Shown here in pieces: positions 57,131-64,000 of a stretch of DNA of 64,000 bases. Position 1 is the stretch's first letter; the number at the start of each line of letters is the position of its first letter. The DNA is from Gracilariopsis chorda (Eukaryota > Rhodophyta > Florideophyceae > Gracilariales > Gracilariaceae), in NCBI GenBank assembly GCA_003194525.1, contig NBIV01000117.1:186001-250000 (forward strand). The letters are read 5' to 3'. The translations under genes were made by a program, and so were the position numbers. Below the pieces are notes generated by a model. It did not search any database and was not told the DNA's origin. It was given only the letters and a program-made list of their open reading frames with translations.

Positions 57131-58740
57131 TTAATGAATTAGCGTGTGGGGCCACTGTTCCTTGATGGCTGGCCAGATGTACTTCAATGTAGCATACTGG
57201 TACAGCCTTTTCCAAGCTTTCCTTGCGCCTGGATGGAATTGGCATGTCACAAATGGGCCTGGGTTGAACGGTTCCTTTTTCCTATCATTTTGAAGATAGG
57301 ATTCCCGATCCTTATAGCTAACATACTTGATAGCTTCCTTTAGGTATTTCCTCGTGTACCCTCGTTGAGATAGCTTTCCAAAGAGAAAGGCTACCTTCCT
57401 TTTCCATACGTCTTCAGAGTTTGTGTTGCGGAGATAGCGAATCATTTCTCCTTTCACAATACCAATAAAGACGTGTTCCGGATGGTCTGATTTGCCATGG
57501 AGATAAAGGAATTTTGAGATTGGTTTTGTATAAACAATCAAGTCAAGACGATTTTCCTTATAAAATCTTTTTCCTTTGTAGATTTCCAAATCAAGGTATA
57601 CCGCTCTTCCAGGGCTTACTACATATGTGAGTGATAGGTTTGTTGAAGCGTTCAGGTATCCCAAAAGTTTTTGGGGGTCACCTATGCTCCTTAGAATCAT
57701 AAACCCATCGTCAATATAGCGCCTCTGAAAGATGATATCCTTGCCAAATCTTCTGAAGATCGGTTTGAACTTGAAATACAGGTACAGATTGGCAAAAGCC
57801 GGAGCTACTGCTGTTCCTGTTGCTGTACCAGTTTCCTGCTTGTACGTCTTCCCGTCCACTGTTATGAAGTTGTTCTTCATAATGAAGCGTAGGACTTGAG
57901 CCCAGAAGAAGTTCTGGGTTTGGAAGATATGAGGCAAGCATTCCACCAGTGTTCTGCATGCATCATCGATGTCAATGTTAGGGTAACATCTTTCGACATC
58001 ATAAGTAACGAAGATGCAGTCTTTGGGCAGATACCGCTGTTCCAATTGCCGCACGGCCTGTTTGCTGTTGACAGTGATAACTCTGATACTCTGTACAACC
58101 TCATTCAGGACGGAGCTTAGCCTTTGAGATAAAACACTCAATATGAATGAACATTGAGCGGTTATAGGCCTGCTTCCAAGTGTGGACTTGTGGATCTTCG
58201 GAAGGATATAGAAGGGGTTGGGGCTTTGGCGTTCCTTAGCCTCATCCAAAATCAGTTCCCTTTCCTGTTGAGGTAGCTTACCTATTCTGGTAAGCCTCAC
58301 AAGGTTACTGAAGATCTGCTCATAAGGAAATGAGTTCACTTCAGAGAATACACCCTTGCTTAACTCCCCTCTACGAGGTTGGAGTATACCTCTTTGTGCA
58401 TAAGCACCAGGCCTAGGTTCTTGTCTGATTCCTTCACAATCCAATTCTTCTTCCGGATGTATGCGAACCCTTTCTTTAAGATGCTAGAAAGGGCTCCGGG
58501 CTTCCTAGTTGAGTTCACCGATTCAACAGCTTCCCTCAGGTCCCTCAGAACCATTTCGGAGGTAGACTTAGGTAGCCCTTGTCCCGTCTTCTCGAGTTTC
58601 CCATGAAGCTTGGAGATAGCTTCGTTGAGGCAGTCCTTGAGTGAAGTCCTTATGGCAAATCCACCACCAACAGAGAGAACTCTTCGTACACAGTACGGTA
58701 CTTCTTCAATCGGGATGCCAATAGGAGTGTTGAACTTCAC
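57131..58740 (-). pseudogene. ORF2 (reverse transcriptase) of copy C, one-base deletion
   Basis: Equals ORF2 of copy B except that a run of C is one base shorter near 58366-58371, splitting the frame into 58740-58360 and 58444-57131. The C-terminus ends early at PHTLIH because of a stop at 57131-57133 where copy B continues for about 28 residues. All RT motifs remain (ERCYPNIDI, GTATGTAVAPAFANL, RYIDDG). So recent that the inactivating changes are the main differences. Confidence 0.92.
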
Positions 58741-58784
58741 TTCGTTGGACTGGGAAGAGCGGGGCTTCCGTGGTCTAGTACGGT

Positions 58785-59630
58785 TTAGTTTGCTTTGGCG
58801 CCCCGTTCTGGAGCGCCTTGCCCGTTTTTCGACTTGTTCTTCTTGGACGGTCCGGCCTTGGATTTACCCTTACCCGGTTTAGGGGCTTTAGGGGTTTTAG
58901 GGGCTTTAGCTCCTTCCCTTGAGGGTTTTTTATTCCCTTTAGGGGTATCCTTGGCCTTCCCAGAGCGGAGAGCAGCTATCTCCTTCTTCATTGAATGGAC
59001 CTCCTTGCGCAGCCGATCGACTCCTTCAGGAGCCTCCACTTCATCGGCCTCGGCAGCAGCATTCTTCAGGAGGTCCGCTGCTTTCTTCTCTCTGGTGAAA
59101 AAGTCCTTGAAGACTGAAGCGACATCGTTATCCCTTTTCTGCTCCTGGAGTTGGTTTAGAAAGTTGGTCATATAGCGTTGGACCAGGGAGGGGATACCCG
59201 AGGGTTGGAGATCGTCAAGGAGTCCTGCGGCATAAGTGAGTGCCTCGTGGACTTTTTCCTTGGTGTCTTTGACGATCTGATCCTTCTCGGCCTGAAGCTG
59301 ATTCACTTCTTTGTTTCGGAGTACGATGGCGACATCGAGTACATCCTTTGTGAATTTTTCAGCCAGGGAGTCAAACTTCTCACGGAATTCATTCGCCATG
59401 GTCGCTGGGATTTGTGGCATTCGTGGCGCCACAAACCCTTTCGGCAGCGTTCCATTTCGTCGATGTTCAGAGTGCTGATTCAGAACGACGCGGCGAGAGG
59501 CAATCTTCTTCTCAATATCTTCTATCCGTTTGCCGAGGGGTGCAGTGACGGTGTGAAGGTGCTCCTCAATCGAGCTGTAAATCCCGTCGTTCGAAGCGGC
59601 GTTGGAAGCCGAACGGGTGCCGGGAGCCAT
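58785..59630 (-). CDS. ORF1 of copy C, coiled-coil basic protein
   Basis: 281 codons from ATG 59630 (MAPGTRSASNAASNDG); a longer in-frame start exists at 59684 but the MAPG start is shared with copy B. Helical heptad-like regions at about residues 85-130 and 205-225, then a Lys/Pro/Gly-rich tail built from APKTPKAP-type repeats. The tail is encoded by DNA that itself resembles the telomere motif (GGCTTTAGGGGTTTTAGGGG on +, about 58880-58905). EN-less Penelope-like elements typically carry such an upstream coiled-coil ORF, presumably a multimerising RNA/DNA-binding protein. Confidence 0.85.
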   Translation of the reverse strand: MAPGTRSASNAASNDGIYSSIEEHLHTVTAPLGKRIEDIEKKIASRRVVLNQHSEHRRNGTLPKGFVAPRMPQIPATMANEFREKFDSLAEKFTKDVLDVAIVLRNKEVNQLQAEKDQIVKDTKEKVHEALTYAAGLLDDLQPSGIPSLVQRYMTNFLNQLQEQKRDNDVASVFKDFFTREKKAADLLKNAAAEADEVEAPEGVDRLRKEVHSMKKEIAALRSGKAKDTPKGNKKPSREGAKAPKTPKAPKPGKGKSKAGPSKKNKSKNGQGAPERGAKAN

Positions 59631-59686
59631 GGTAGAGGGTGGCGGATGGCTGAGAAGAGACTGGCGACGGCAACTGTCCCGCAAAA

Positions 59687-59698
59687 GGGGTTTTTAGG
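59687..59698 (+). repeat. Single telomere-like unit at the C/B junction
   Basis: GGGGTTTTTAGG between the 5' end of copy C and the 3' end of copy B. The same unit is at 62663-62674. Confidence 0.85.
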
Positions 59699-59836
59699 TT
59701 GAAATGTTGCGGTGGGGATGTGCGGCGTCGCTTCGCGGTGAGGGAAAAGGAGGGAGGGGGAGAGGAGGGAAAGGGAAGGGGAGAGACGGCTAAAGGGAAG
59801 GGAGAGAGACGGCTAAAGGCTTAGACAGTTGACTTG

Positions 59837-59872
59837 GGCAGAGCGCTTTCGTCTTTATGACTCATCAGTGCC
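59837..59872 (-). ncRNA. Hammerhead ribozyme, copy B
   Basis: On the minus strand: GGCA, CTGATGA, GTC, ATAAA, GAC, GAAA, GCGCTC, TGCC. Stem I pairs GGCA with TGCC, stem II pairs GTC with GAC, and stem III is the palindrome AGCGCT with at most two pairs within one molecule. All invariant core residues are present. Predicted cleavage falls between 59841 (C) and 59840 (T of TGCC). Small-stem-III type-I hammerheads are known in Penelope-like elements and retrozymes and often act as dimers. Confidence 0.88.
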
Positions 59873-59927
59873 TCGGTTGGTGGTGAGGAGAGATGAGGGG
59901 AGAAGGGATTCCGCTAGGCGGGTAGCC

Positions 59928-59939
59928 CTTATATAGACC
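59928..59939 (-). promoter_or_regulatory. TATA-like box, copy B terminal repeat
   Basis: GGTCTATATAAG on the minus strand, upstream of the hammerhead and of copy C. Conserved in all copies. Confidence 0.5.
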
Positions 59940-60019
59940 TATTCTACTCACTGCTCTACGTATTACAGCTATGAACCTAGGCCTTGCAGGCCTTAAAGGA
60001 CCTGCAGGACCCGCAGGAC

Positions 60020-61717
60020 TCAAAGGTCTTGCTGTATGTCATTGCTGGTGCCTTCCTTCGTTTGTTCCTTGCTCGATATGATCGCCTTGGCCACCGTTTT
60101 GCCTCTTGAATGAATTAGCGTGTGGGGCCACTGTTCCTTGATGGCTGGCCAGATGTACTTAAATGTAGCATACTGGTACAGCCTTTTCCAAGCTTTCCTT
60201 GCGCCTGGATGGAATTGGCATGTCACAAATGGGCCTGGGTTGAACGGTTCCTTTTTCCTATCATTTTGAAGATAGGATTCCCGATCCTTATAGCTAACAT
60301 ACTTGATAGCTTCCTTTAGGTATTTCCTCGTGTACCCTCGTTGAGATAGCTTTCCAAAGAGAAAGGCTACCTTCCTTTTCCATACGTCTTCAGAGTTTGT
60401 GTTGCGGAGATAGCGAATCATTTCTCCTTTCACAATACCAATAAAGACGTGTTCCGGATGGTCTGATTTGCCATGGAGATAAAGGAATTTTGAGATTGGT
60501 TTTGTATAAACCATCAAGTCAAGACGATTTTCCTTATAAAACCTTTTTCCTTTGTAGATTTCCAAATCAAGGTATACCGCTCTTCCAGGGCTTACTACAT
60601 ATGTGAGTGATAGGTTTGTTGAAGCGTTCAGGTATCCCAAAATTTTTTGGGGGTCACCTATGCTCCTTAGAATCATAAACCCATCGTCAATATAGCGCCT
60701 CTGAAAGATGATATCCTTGGCAAATCTTCTGAAGATCGGTTGGAACTTGAAATACAGGTACAGATTGGCAAAAGCCGGAGCTACTGCTGTTCCTGTTGCT
60801 GTACCAGTTTCCTGCTTGTACGTCTTCCCGTCCACTGTTATGAAGTTGTTCTTCATAATGAAGCGTAGGACTTGAGCCCAGAAGAAGTTCTGGGTTTGGA
60901 AGATATGAGGCAAGCATTCCACCAGTGTTCTGCATGCATCATCGATGTCAATGTTAGGGTAACATCTTTCGACATCATAAGTAACGAAGATGCAGTCTTT
61001 GGGCAGATACAGCTGTTCCAATTGCCGCACGGCCTGTTTGCTGTTGACAGTGATAACTCTGATACTCTGTACAACCTCATTCAGGACGGAGCTTAGCCTT
61101 TGAGATAAACCACTCAATATGAATGAACATTGAGCGGTTATAGGCCTGCTTCCAAGTGTGGACTTGTGGATCTTCGGAAGGATATAGAAGGGGTTGGGGC
61201 TTTGGCGTTCCTTAGCCTCATCCAAAATCAGTTCCCTTTCCTGTTGAGGTAGCTTACCTATTCTGGTAAGCCTCACAAGGTTACTGAAGATCTGCTCATA
61301 AGGAAATGAGTTCACTTCAGAGAATACACCCTTGCTTAACTCCCCCTCTACGAGGTTGGAGTATACCTCTTTGTGCATAAGCACCAGGCCTAGGTTCTTG
61401 TCTGATTCCTTCACAATCCAATTCTTCTTCCGGATGTATTCGAACCCTTTCTTTAAGATGCTAGAAAGGGCTCCGGGCTTCCTAGTTGAGTTCACCGATT
61501 CAACAGCTTCCCTCAGGTCCCTCAGAACCATTTCGGAGGTAGACTTAGGTAGCCCTTGTCCCGTCTTCTCGAGTTTCCCAGGAAGCTTGGAGATAGCTTC
61601 GTTGAGGCAGTCCTTGAGTGAAGTCCTTATGGCAAATCCACCACCAACAGAGAGAACTCTTCGTACACAGTACGGTACTTCTTCAATCGGGATGCCAATA
61701 GGAGTGTTGAACTTCAC
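60020..61717 (-). CDS. Penelope-like reverse transcriptase (ORF2), intact, no GIY-YIG domain
   Basis: 565 codons counted from GTG 61717; there is no ATG until about residue 63, and the frame is open upstream into the end of ORF1 (see findings). Order: N-terminal SDKNLGLVLMHKEVY (about 105-119, typical of Penelope-like RTs), PFYILPKIHKSTLGSRP (about 176-193), motif A VTYDVERCYPNID (Asp 248), motif B QETGTATGTAVAP (about 302-314), motif C RYIDDG (Asp 344-345), motif D/E region AVYLDLEIYKG, then a thumb-like C-terminus (KVAFLFGKLSQRGYT, KEPFNPGPFVTCQFHPG). No endonuclease follows, placing it in the EN-less, telomere-associated group that is related to telomerase reverse transcriptase. Predicted to extend chromosome 3' ends using element RNA as template. 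Confidence 0.93.
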   Translation of the reverse strand: MKFNTPIGIPIEEVPYCVRRVLSVGGGFAIRTSLKDCLNEAISKLPGKLEKTGQGLPKSTSEMVLRDLREAVESVNSTRKPGALSSILKKGFEYIRKKNWIVKESDKNLGLVLMHKEVYSNLVEGELSKGVFSEVNSFPYEQIFSNLVRLTRIGKLPQQERELILDEAKERQSPNPFYILPKIHKSTLGSRPITAQCSFILSGLSQRLSSVLNEVVQSIRVITVNSKQAVRQLEQLYLPKDCIFVTYDVERCYPNIDIDDACRTLVECLPHIFQTQNFFWAQVLRFIMKNNFITVDGKTYKQETGTATGTAVAPAFANLYLYFKFQPIFRRFAKDIIFQRRYIDDGFMILRSIGDPQKILGYLNASTNLSLTYVVSPGRAVYLDLEIYKGKRFYKENRLDLMVYTKPISKFLYLHGKSDHPEHVFIGIVKGEMIRYLRNTNSEDVWKRKVAFLFGKLSQRGYTRKYLKEAIKYVSYKDRESYLQNDRKKEPFNPGPFVTCQFHPGARKAWKRLYQYATFKYIWPAIKEQWPHTLIHSRGKTVAKAIISSKEQTKEGTSNDIQQDL

Positions 61718-61761
61718 TTCGTTGGACTGGGAAGAGCGGGGCTTCCGTGGTCTAGTACGGT

Positions 61762-62607
61762 TTAGTTTGCTTTGGCGCCCCGTTCTGGAGCGCCTTGCCC
61801 GTTTTTCGACTTGTTCTTCTTGGACGGTCCGGCCTTGGATTTACCCTTACCCGGTTTAGGGGCTTTAGGGGTTTTAGGGGCTTTAGCTCCTTCCCTTGAG
61901 GGTTTTTTATTCCCTTTAGGGGTATCCTTGGCCTTCCCAGAGCGGAGAGCAGCTATCTCCTTCTTCATTGAATGGACCTCCTTGCGCAGCCGATCGACTC
62001 CTTCAGGAGCCTCCACTTCATCGGCCTCGGCAGCAGCATTCTTCAGGAGGTCCGCTGCTTTCTTCTCTCTGGTGACAAAGTCCTTGAAGACTGAAGCGAC
62101 ATCGTTATCCCTTTTCTGCTCCTGGAGTTGGTTTAGAAAGTTGGTCATATAGCGTTGGACCAGGGAGGGGATACCCGAGGGTTGGAGATCGTCAAGGAGT
62201 CCTGCGGCATAAGTGAGTGCCTCGTGGACTTTTTCCTTGGTGTCTTTGACGATCTGATCCTTCTCGGCCTGAAGCTGATTCACTTCTTTGTTTCGGAGTA
62301 CGATGGCGACATCGAGTACATCCTTTGTGAATTTTTCAGCCAGGGAGTCAAACTTCTCACGGAATTCATTCGCCATGGTCGCTGGGATTTGTGGCATTCG
62401 CGGCGCCACAAACCCTTTCGGCAGCGTTCCATTTCGTCGATGTTCAGAGTGCTGATTCAGAACGACGCGGCGAGAGGCAATCTTCTTCTCAATATCTTCT
62501 ATCCGTTTGCCGAGGGGTGCAGTGACGGTGTGAAGGTGCTCCTCAATCGAGCTGTAAATCCCGTCGTTCGAAGCGGCGTTGGAAGCCGAACGGGTGCCGG
62601 GAGCCAT
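61762..62607 (-). CDS. ORF1 of copy B, coiled-coil basic protein, intact
   Basis: 281 codons from ATG 62607, nearly identical to ORF1 of copy C. Helical regions with charged heptads (EKFTKDVLDVAIVLRN then KEVNQLQAEKDQIVK; LRKEVHSMKKEIAALRSG) and a Lys/Pro-rich C-terminus ending KNGQGAPERGAKAN. Overlaps the upstream extension of the ORF2 frame. Probable partner of the RT in an RNP (family knowledge). Confidence 0.87.
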   Translation of the reverse strand: MAPGTRSASNAASNDGIYSSIEEHLHTVTAPLGKRIEDIEKKIASRRVVLNQHSEHRRNGTLPKGFVAPRMPQIPATMANEFREKFDSLAEKFTKDVLDVAIVLRNKEVNQLQAEKDQIVKDTKEKVHEALTYAAGLLDDLQPSGIPSLVQRYMTNFLNQLQEQKRDNDVASVFKDFVTREKKAADLLKNAAAEADEVEAPEGVDRLRKEVHSMKKEIAALRSGKAKDTPKGNKKPSREGAKAPKTPKAPKPGKGKSKAGPSKKNKSKNGQGAPERGAKAN

Positions 62608-62662
62608 GGTAAAGGGTGGCGGATGGCTGAGAAGAGACTGGCGACGGCAACTGTCCGCAAAA

Positions 62663-62674
62663 GGGGTTTTTAGG
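62663..62674 (+). repeat. Single telomere-like unit at the B/A junction
   Basis: GGGGTTTTTAGG between the 5' end of copy B and the 3' end of copy A. Confidence 0.85.
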
Positions 62675-62812
62675 TTGAAATGTTGCGGTGGGGATGTGCG
62701 GCGTCGCTTCGCGGTGAGGGAAAAGGAGGGAGGGGGGAGGAGGGAAAGGGAAGGGGCGGGGAAGGGGAAAGGGAAGGGAGAGAGACGGCTTAAGGCTTAG
62801 ACAGTTGACTTG

Positions 62813-62848
62813 GGCAGAGCGCTTTCGTCTTTATGACTCATCAGTGCC
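62813..62848 (-). ncRNA. Hammerhead ribozyme, copy A
   Basis: Same 36-nt motif as in copy B, all core bases intact. Confidence 0.87.
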
Positions 62849-62903
62849 TCGGTTGGTGGTGAGGAGAGATGAGGGGAGAAGGGATTCCGCTAGGCGGGTA
62901 GCC

Positions 62904-62915
62904 CTTATATAGACC
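62904..62915 (-). promoter_or_regulatory. TATA-like box, copy A terminal repeat
   Basis: GGTCTATATAAG on the minus strand, just upstream of the hammerhead and of copy B's ORF1. If functional it would drive transcription of copy B. Confidence 0.5.
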
Positions 62916-62996
62916 TATTCTACTCACTGCTCTACGTATTACAGCTATGACACCTAGGCCTTGCAGACCTTAAAGGACCTGCAGGACCCGCAGGAC

Positions 62997-64000
62997 TCAA
63001 AGGTCTTGCTGTATGTCATTGCTGGTGCCTTCCTTCGTTTGTTCCTTGCTCGATATGATCGCCTTGGCCACCGTTTTGCCTCTTGAATGAATTAGCGTGT
63101 GGGGCCACTGTTCCTTGATGGCTGGCCAGATGTACTTCAATGTAGCATACTGGTACAGCCTTTTCCAAGCTTTCCTTGCGCCTGGATGGAATTGGCATGT
63201 CACAAATGGGCCTGGGTTGAACGGTTCCTTTTTCCTATCATTTTGAAGATAGGATTCCCGATCCTTATAGCTAACATACTTGATAGCTTCCTTTAGGTAT
63301 TTCCTCGTGTACCCTCGTTGAGATAGCTTTCCAAAGAGAAAGGCTACCTTCCTTTTCCATACGTCTTCAGAGTTTGTGTTGCGGAGATAGCGAATCATTT
63401 CTCCTTTCACAATACCAATAAAGACGTGTTCCGGATGGTCTGATTTGCCATGGAGATAAAGGAATTTTGAGATTGGTTTTGTATAAACCATCAAGTCAAG
63501 ACGATTTTCCTTATAAAACCTTTTTCCTTTGTAGATTTCCAAATCAAGGTATACCGCTCTTCCAGGGCTTACTACATATGTGAGTGATAGGTTTGTTGAA
63601 GCGTTCAGGTATCCCAAAATTTTTTGGGGGTCACCTATGCTCCTTAGAATCATAAACCCATCGTCAATATAGCGCCTCTGAAAGATGATATCCTTGGCAA
63701 ATCTTCTGAAGATCGGTTGGAACTTGAAATACAGGTACAGATTGGCAAAAGCCGGAGCTACTGCTGTTCCTGTTGCTGTACCAGTTTCCTGCTTGTACGT
63801 CTTCCCGTCCACTGTTATGAAGTTGTTCTTCATAATGAAGCGTAGGACTTGAGCCCAGAAGAAGTTCTGGGTTTGGAAGATATGAGGCAAGCATTCCACC
63901 AGTGTTCTGCATGCATCATCGATGTCAATGTTAGGGTAACATCTTTCGACATCATAAGTAACGAAGATGCAGTCTTTGGGCAGATACAGCTGTTCCAATT
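62997..64000 (-). CDS. Penelope-like reverse transcriptase (ORF2) of copy A, partial
   Basis: Open from the window edge to TGA at 62997; corresponds to residues from about 232 onwards of the copy B protein. Contains motif A (VERCYPNID), motif B, RYIDDG and the full C-terminus. No interruption in the visible part. Confidence 0.92.
   Translation of the reverse strand, partial: LEQLYLPKDCIFVTYDVERCYPNIDIDDACRTLVECLPHIFQTQNFFWAQVLRFIMKNNFITVDGKTYKQETGTATGTAVAPAFANLYLYFKFQPIFRRFAKDIIFQRRYIDDGFMILRSIGDPQKILGYLNASTNLSLTYVVSPGRAVYLDLEIYKGKRFYKENRLDLMVYTKPISKFLYLHGKSDHPEHVFIGIVKGEMIRYLRNTNSEDVWKRKVAFLFGKLSQRGYTRKYLKEAIKYVSYKDRESYLQNDRKKEPFNPGPFVTCQFHPGARKAWKRLYQYATLKYIWPAIKEQWPHTLIHSRGKTVAKAIISSKEQTKEGTSNDIQQDL

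Larger units (their letters stand above)
56720..59698 (-). mobile_element. Penelope-like element copy C (endonuclease-less), nearly intact
   Basis: About 2.98 kb: 3' end TTGAAATGTTGCGG at 56720, hammerhead 56860-56895, TATA-like box 56951-56962, ORF2 57131 to about 58740, ORF1 58785-59630, 5' end GACGGCAACTGTCC at about 59665, and one telomere-like unit GGGGTTTTTAGG (59687-59698) before copy B. ORF2 is damaged by a 1-nt deletion and a late stop. No GIY-YIG domain. EN-deficient Penelope-like elements of rotifers, fungi, protists and plants are known to attach at telomeres; the junctions here agree. Confidence 0.93.
59699..62674 (-). mobile_element. Penelope-like element copy B (endonuclease-less), intact
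   Basis: About 2.98 kb with both ORFs open: ORF1 61762-62607 and ORF2 60020-61717, hammerhead 59837-59872, TATA-like box 59928-59939, and a telomere-like unit at its 5' end (62663-62674). The 3' purine-rich tract (59745-59820) differs from the other copies by a short internal duplication. This is the only complete, apparently coding-competent copy in the window. Confidence 0.94.
62675..64000 (-). mobile_element. Penelope-like element copy A, 3' part, cut by the window edge
   Basis: 3' end TTGAAATGTTGCGG at 62675, purine-rich tract, hammerhead 62813-62848, TATA-like box 62904-62915 and the C-terminal part of ORF2. Nearly identical to copy B over the shared length, so insertion or duplication was recent. 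The array continues to the right. Confidence 0.93.

Noticed and set aside
59178..59702. 174-aa + strand ORF (and 126-aa and 175-aa ORFs at 58795, 61332 and 61772) as genes
   Set aside because: They are antisense shadows of Penelope ORF1 and ORF2 and repeat identically in each copy.

Overview
This window is eukaryotic, gene-poor and full of decayed DNA, and it looks subtelomeric. The evidence is a set of non-bacterial retroelements (an LTR gypsy element, an APE-type LINE and Penelope-like elements), tracts of a telomere-like motif (roughly T4-6 A G3-4 on one strand, CCCCTAAAA on the other), and eukaryotic-type genes (FANCJ-like helicases, RecQ-like helicases of the kind seen near fungal chromosome ends, a SET domain, an Ulp1-type protease). 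The exact organism cannot be fixed from sequence alone. A fungus-like or other protist or algal genome is the best guess. The standard genetic code fits the intact genes.

Left part (about 1-34 kb): mostly broken genes separated by AT-rich spacers with many CCCTAAAA motifs on the + strand and with families of hairpin repeats. A ketopantoate-reductase-like gene, an unrecognised multi-part minus-strand gene ('U') and a RecQ-like helicase each occur twice: KPR at 3-225 and 18251-19042, U at 1025-4599 and 20766-22273, RecQ at about 5605-8445 and 31090-33280. This points to a diverged duplication of a multi-gene block. Two FANCJ-like helicase pseudogenes (9.4-11.9 and 13.9-16.3 kb), a decayed membrane protein (16.4-17.6 kb), an Ulp1-like protease remnant (24.5-25.1 kb), a nine-unit array of about 112-bp nested palindromes (26.3-27.4 kb) and an amino-methyltransferase followed by a SET-domain ORF (27.5-30.8 kb) lie between them. 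Only KPR and SET are long uninterrupted recognisable genes here.

Middle (34.7-55.1 kb): a subtelomeric repeat R1 is interrupted by a complete but inactivated Ty3/gypsy element (34878-42564) with 264-bp LTRs and a 5-bp CAAAT target duplication. An uninterrupted paralogous R1 at 55185-56390 (minus) shows the empty site. After R1 come an old, stop-riddled tandem of Penelope-like elements on the + strand (43438-46880), a LINE 5' fragment, a satellite of about 88 bp, and a nearly full-length LINE on the minus strand (about 48.6-55.1 kb).

Right end (56.35-64 kb): G-rich telomere-like repeats lead into a head-to-tail array of young endonuclease-less Penelope-like elements on the minus strand: one 187-bp 3' piece, two complete copies of about 2.98 kb, and one cut by the window edge. 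Each carries ORF1 (coiled coil, basic tail), ORF2 (RT without a GIY-YIG domain), a TATA-like box and a compact hammerhead ribozyme, and adjacent copies are separated by a single telomere-like unit. Orientation is exactly that expected if each copy was reverse-transcribed onto the G-rich 3' end of a chromosome. One copy (59699-62674) has both ORFs intact.
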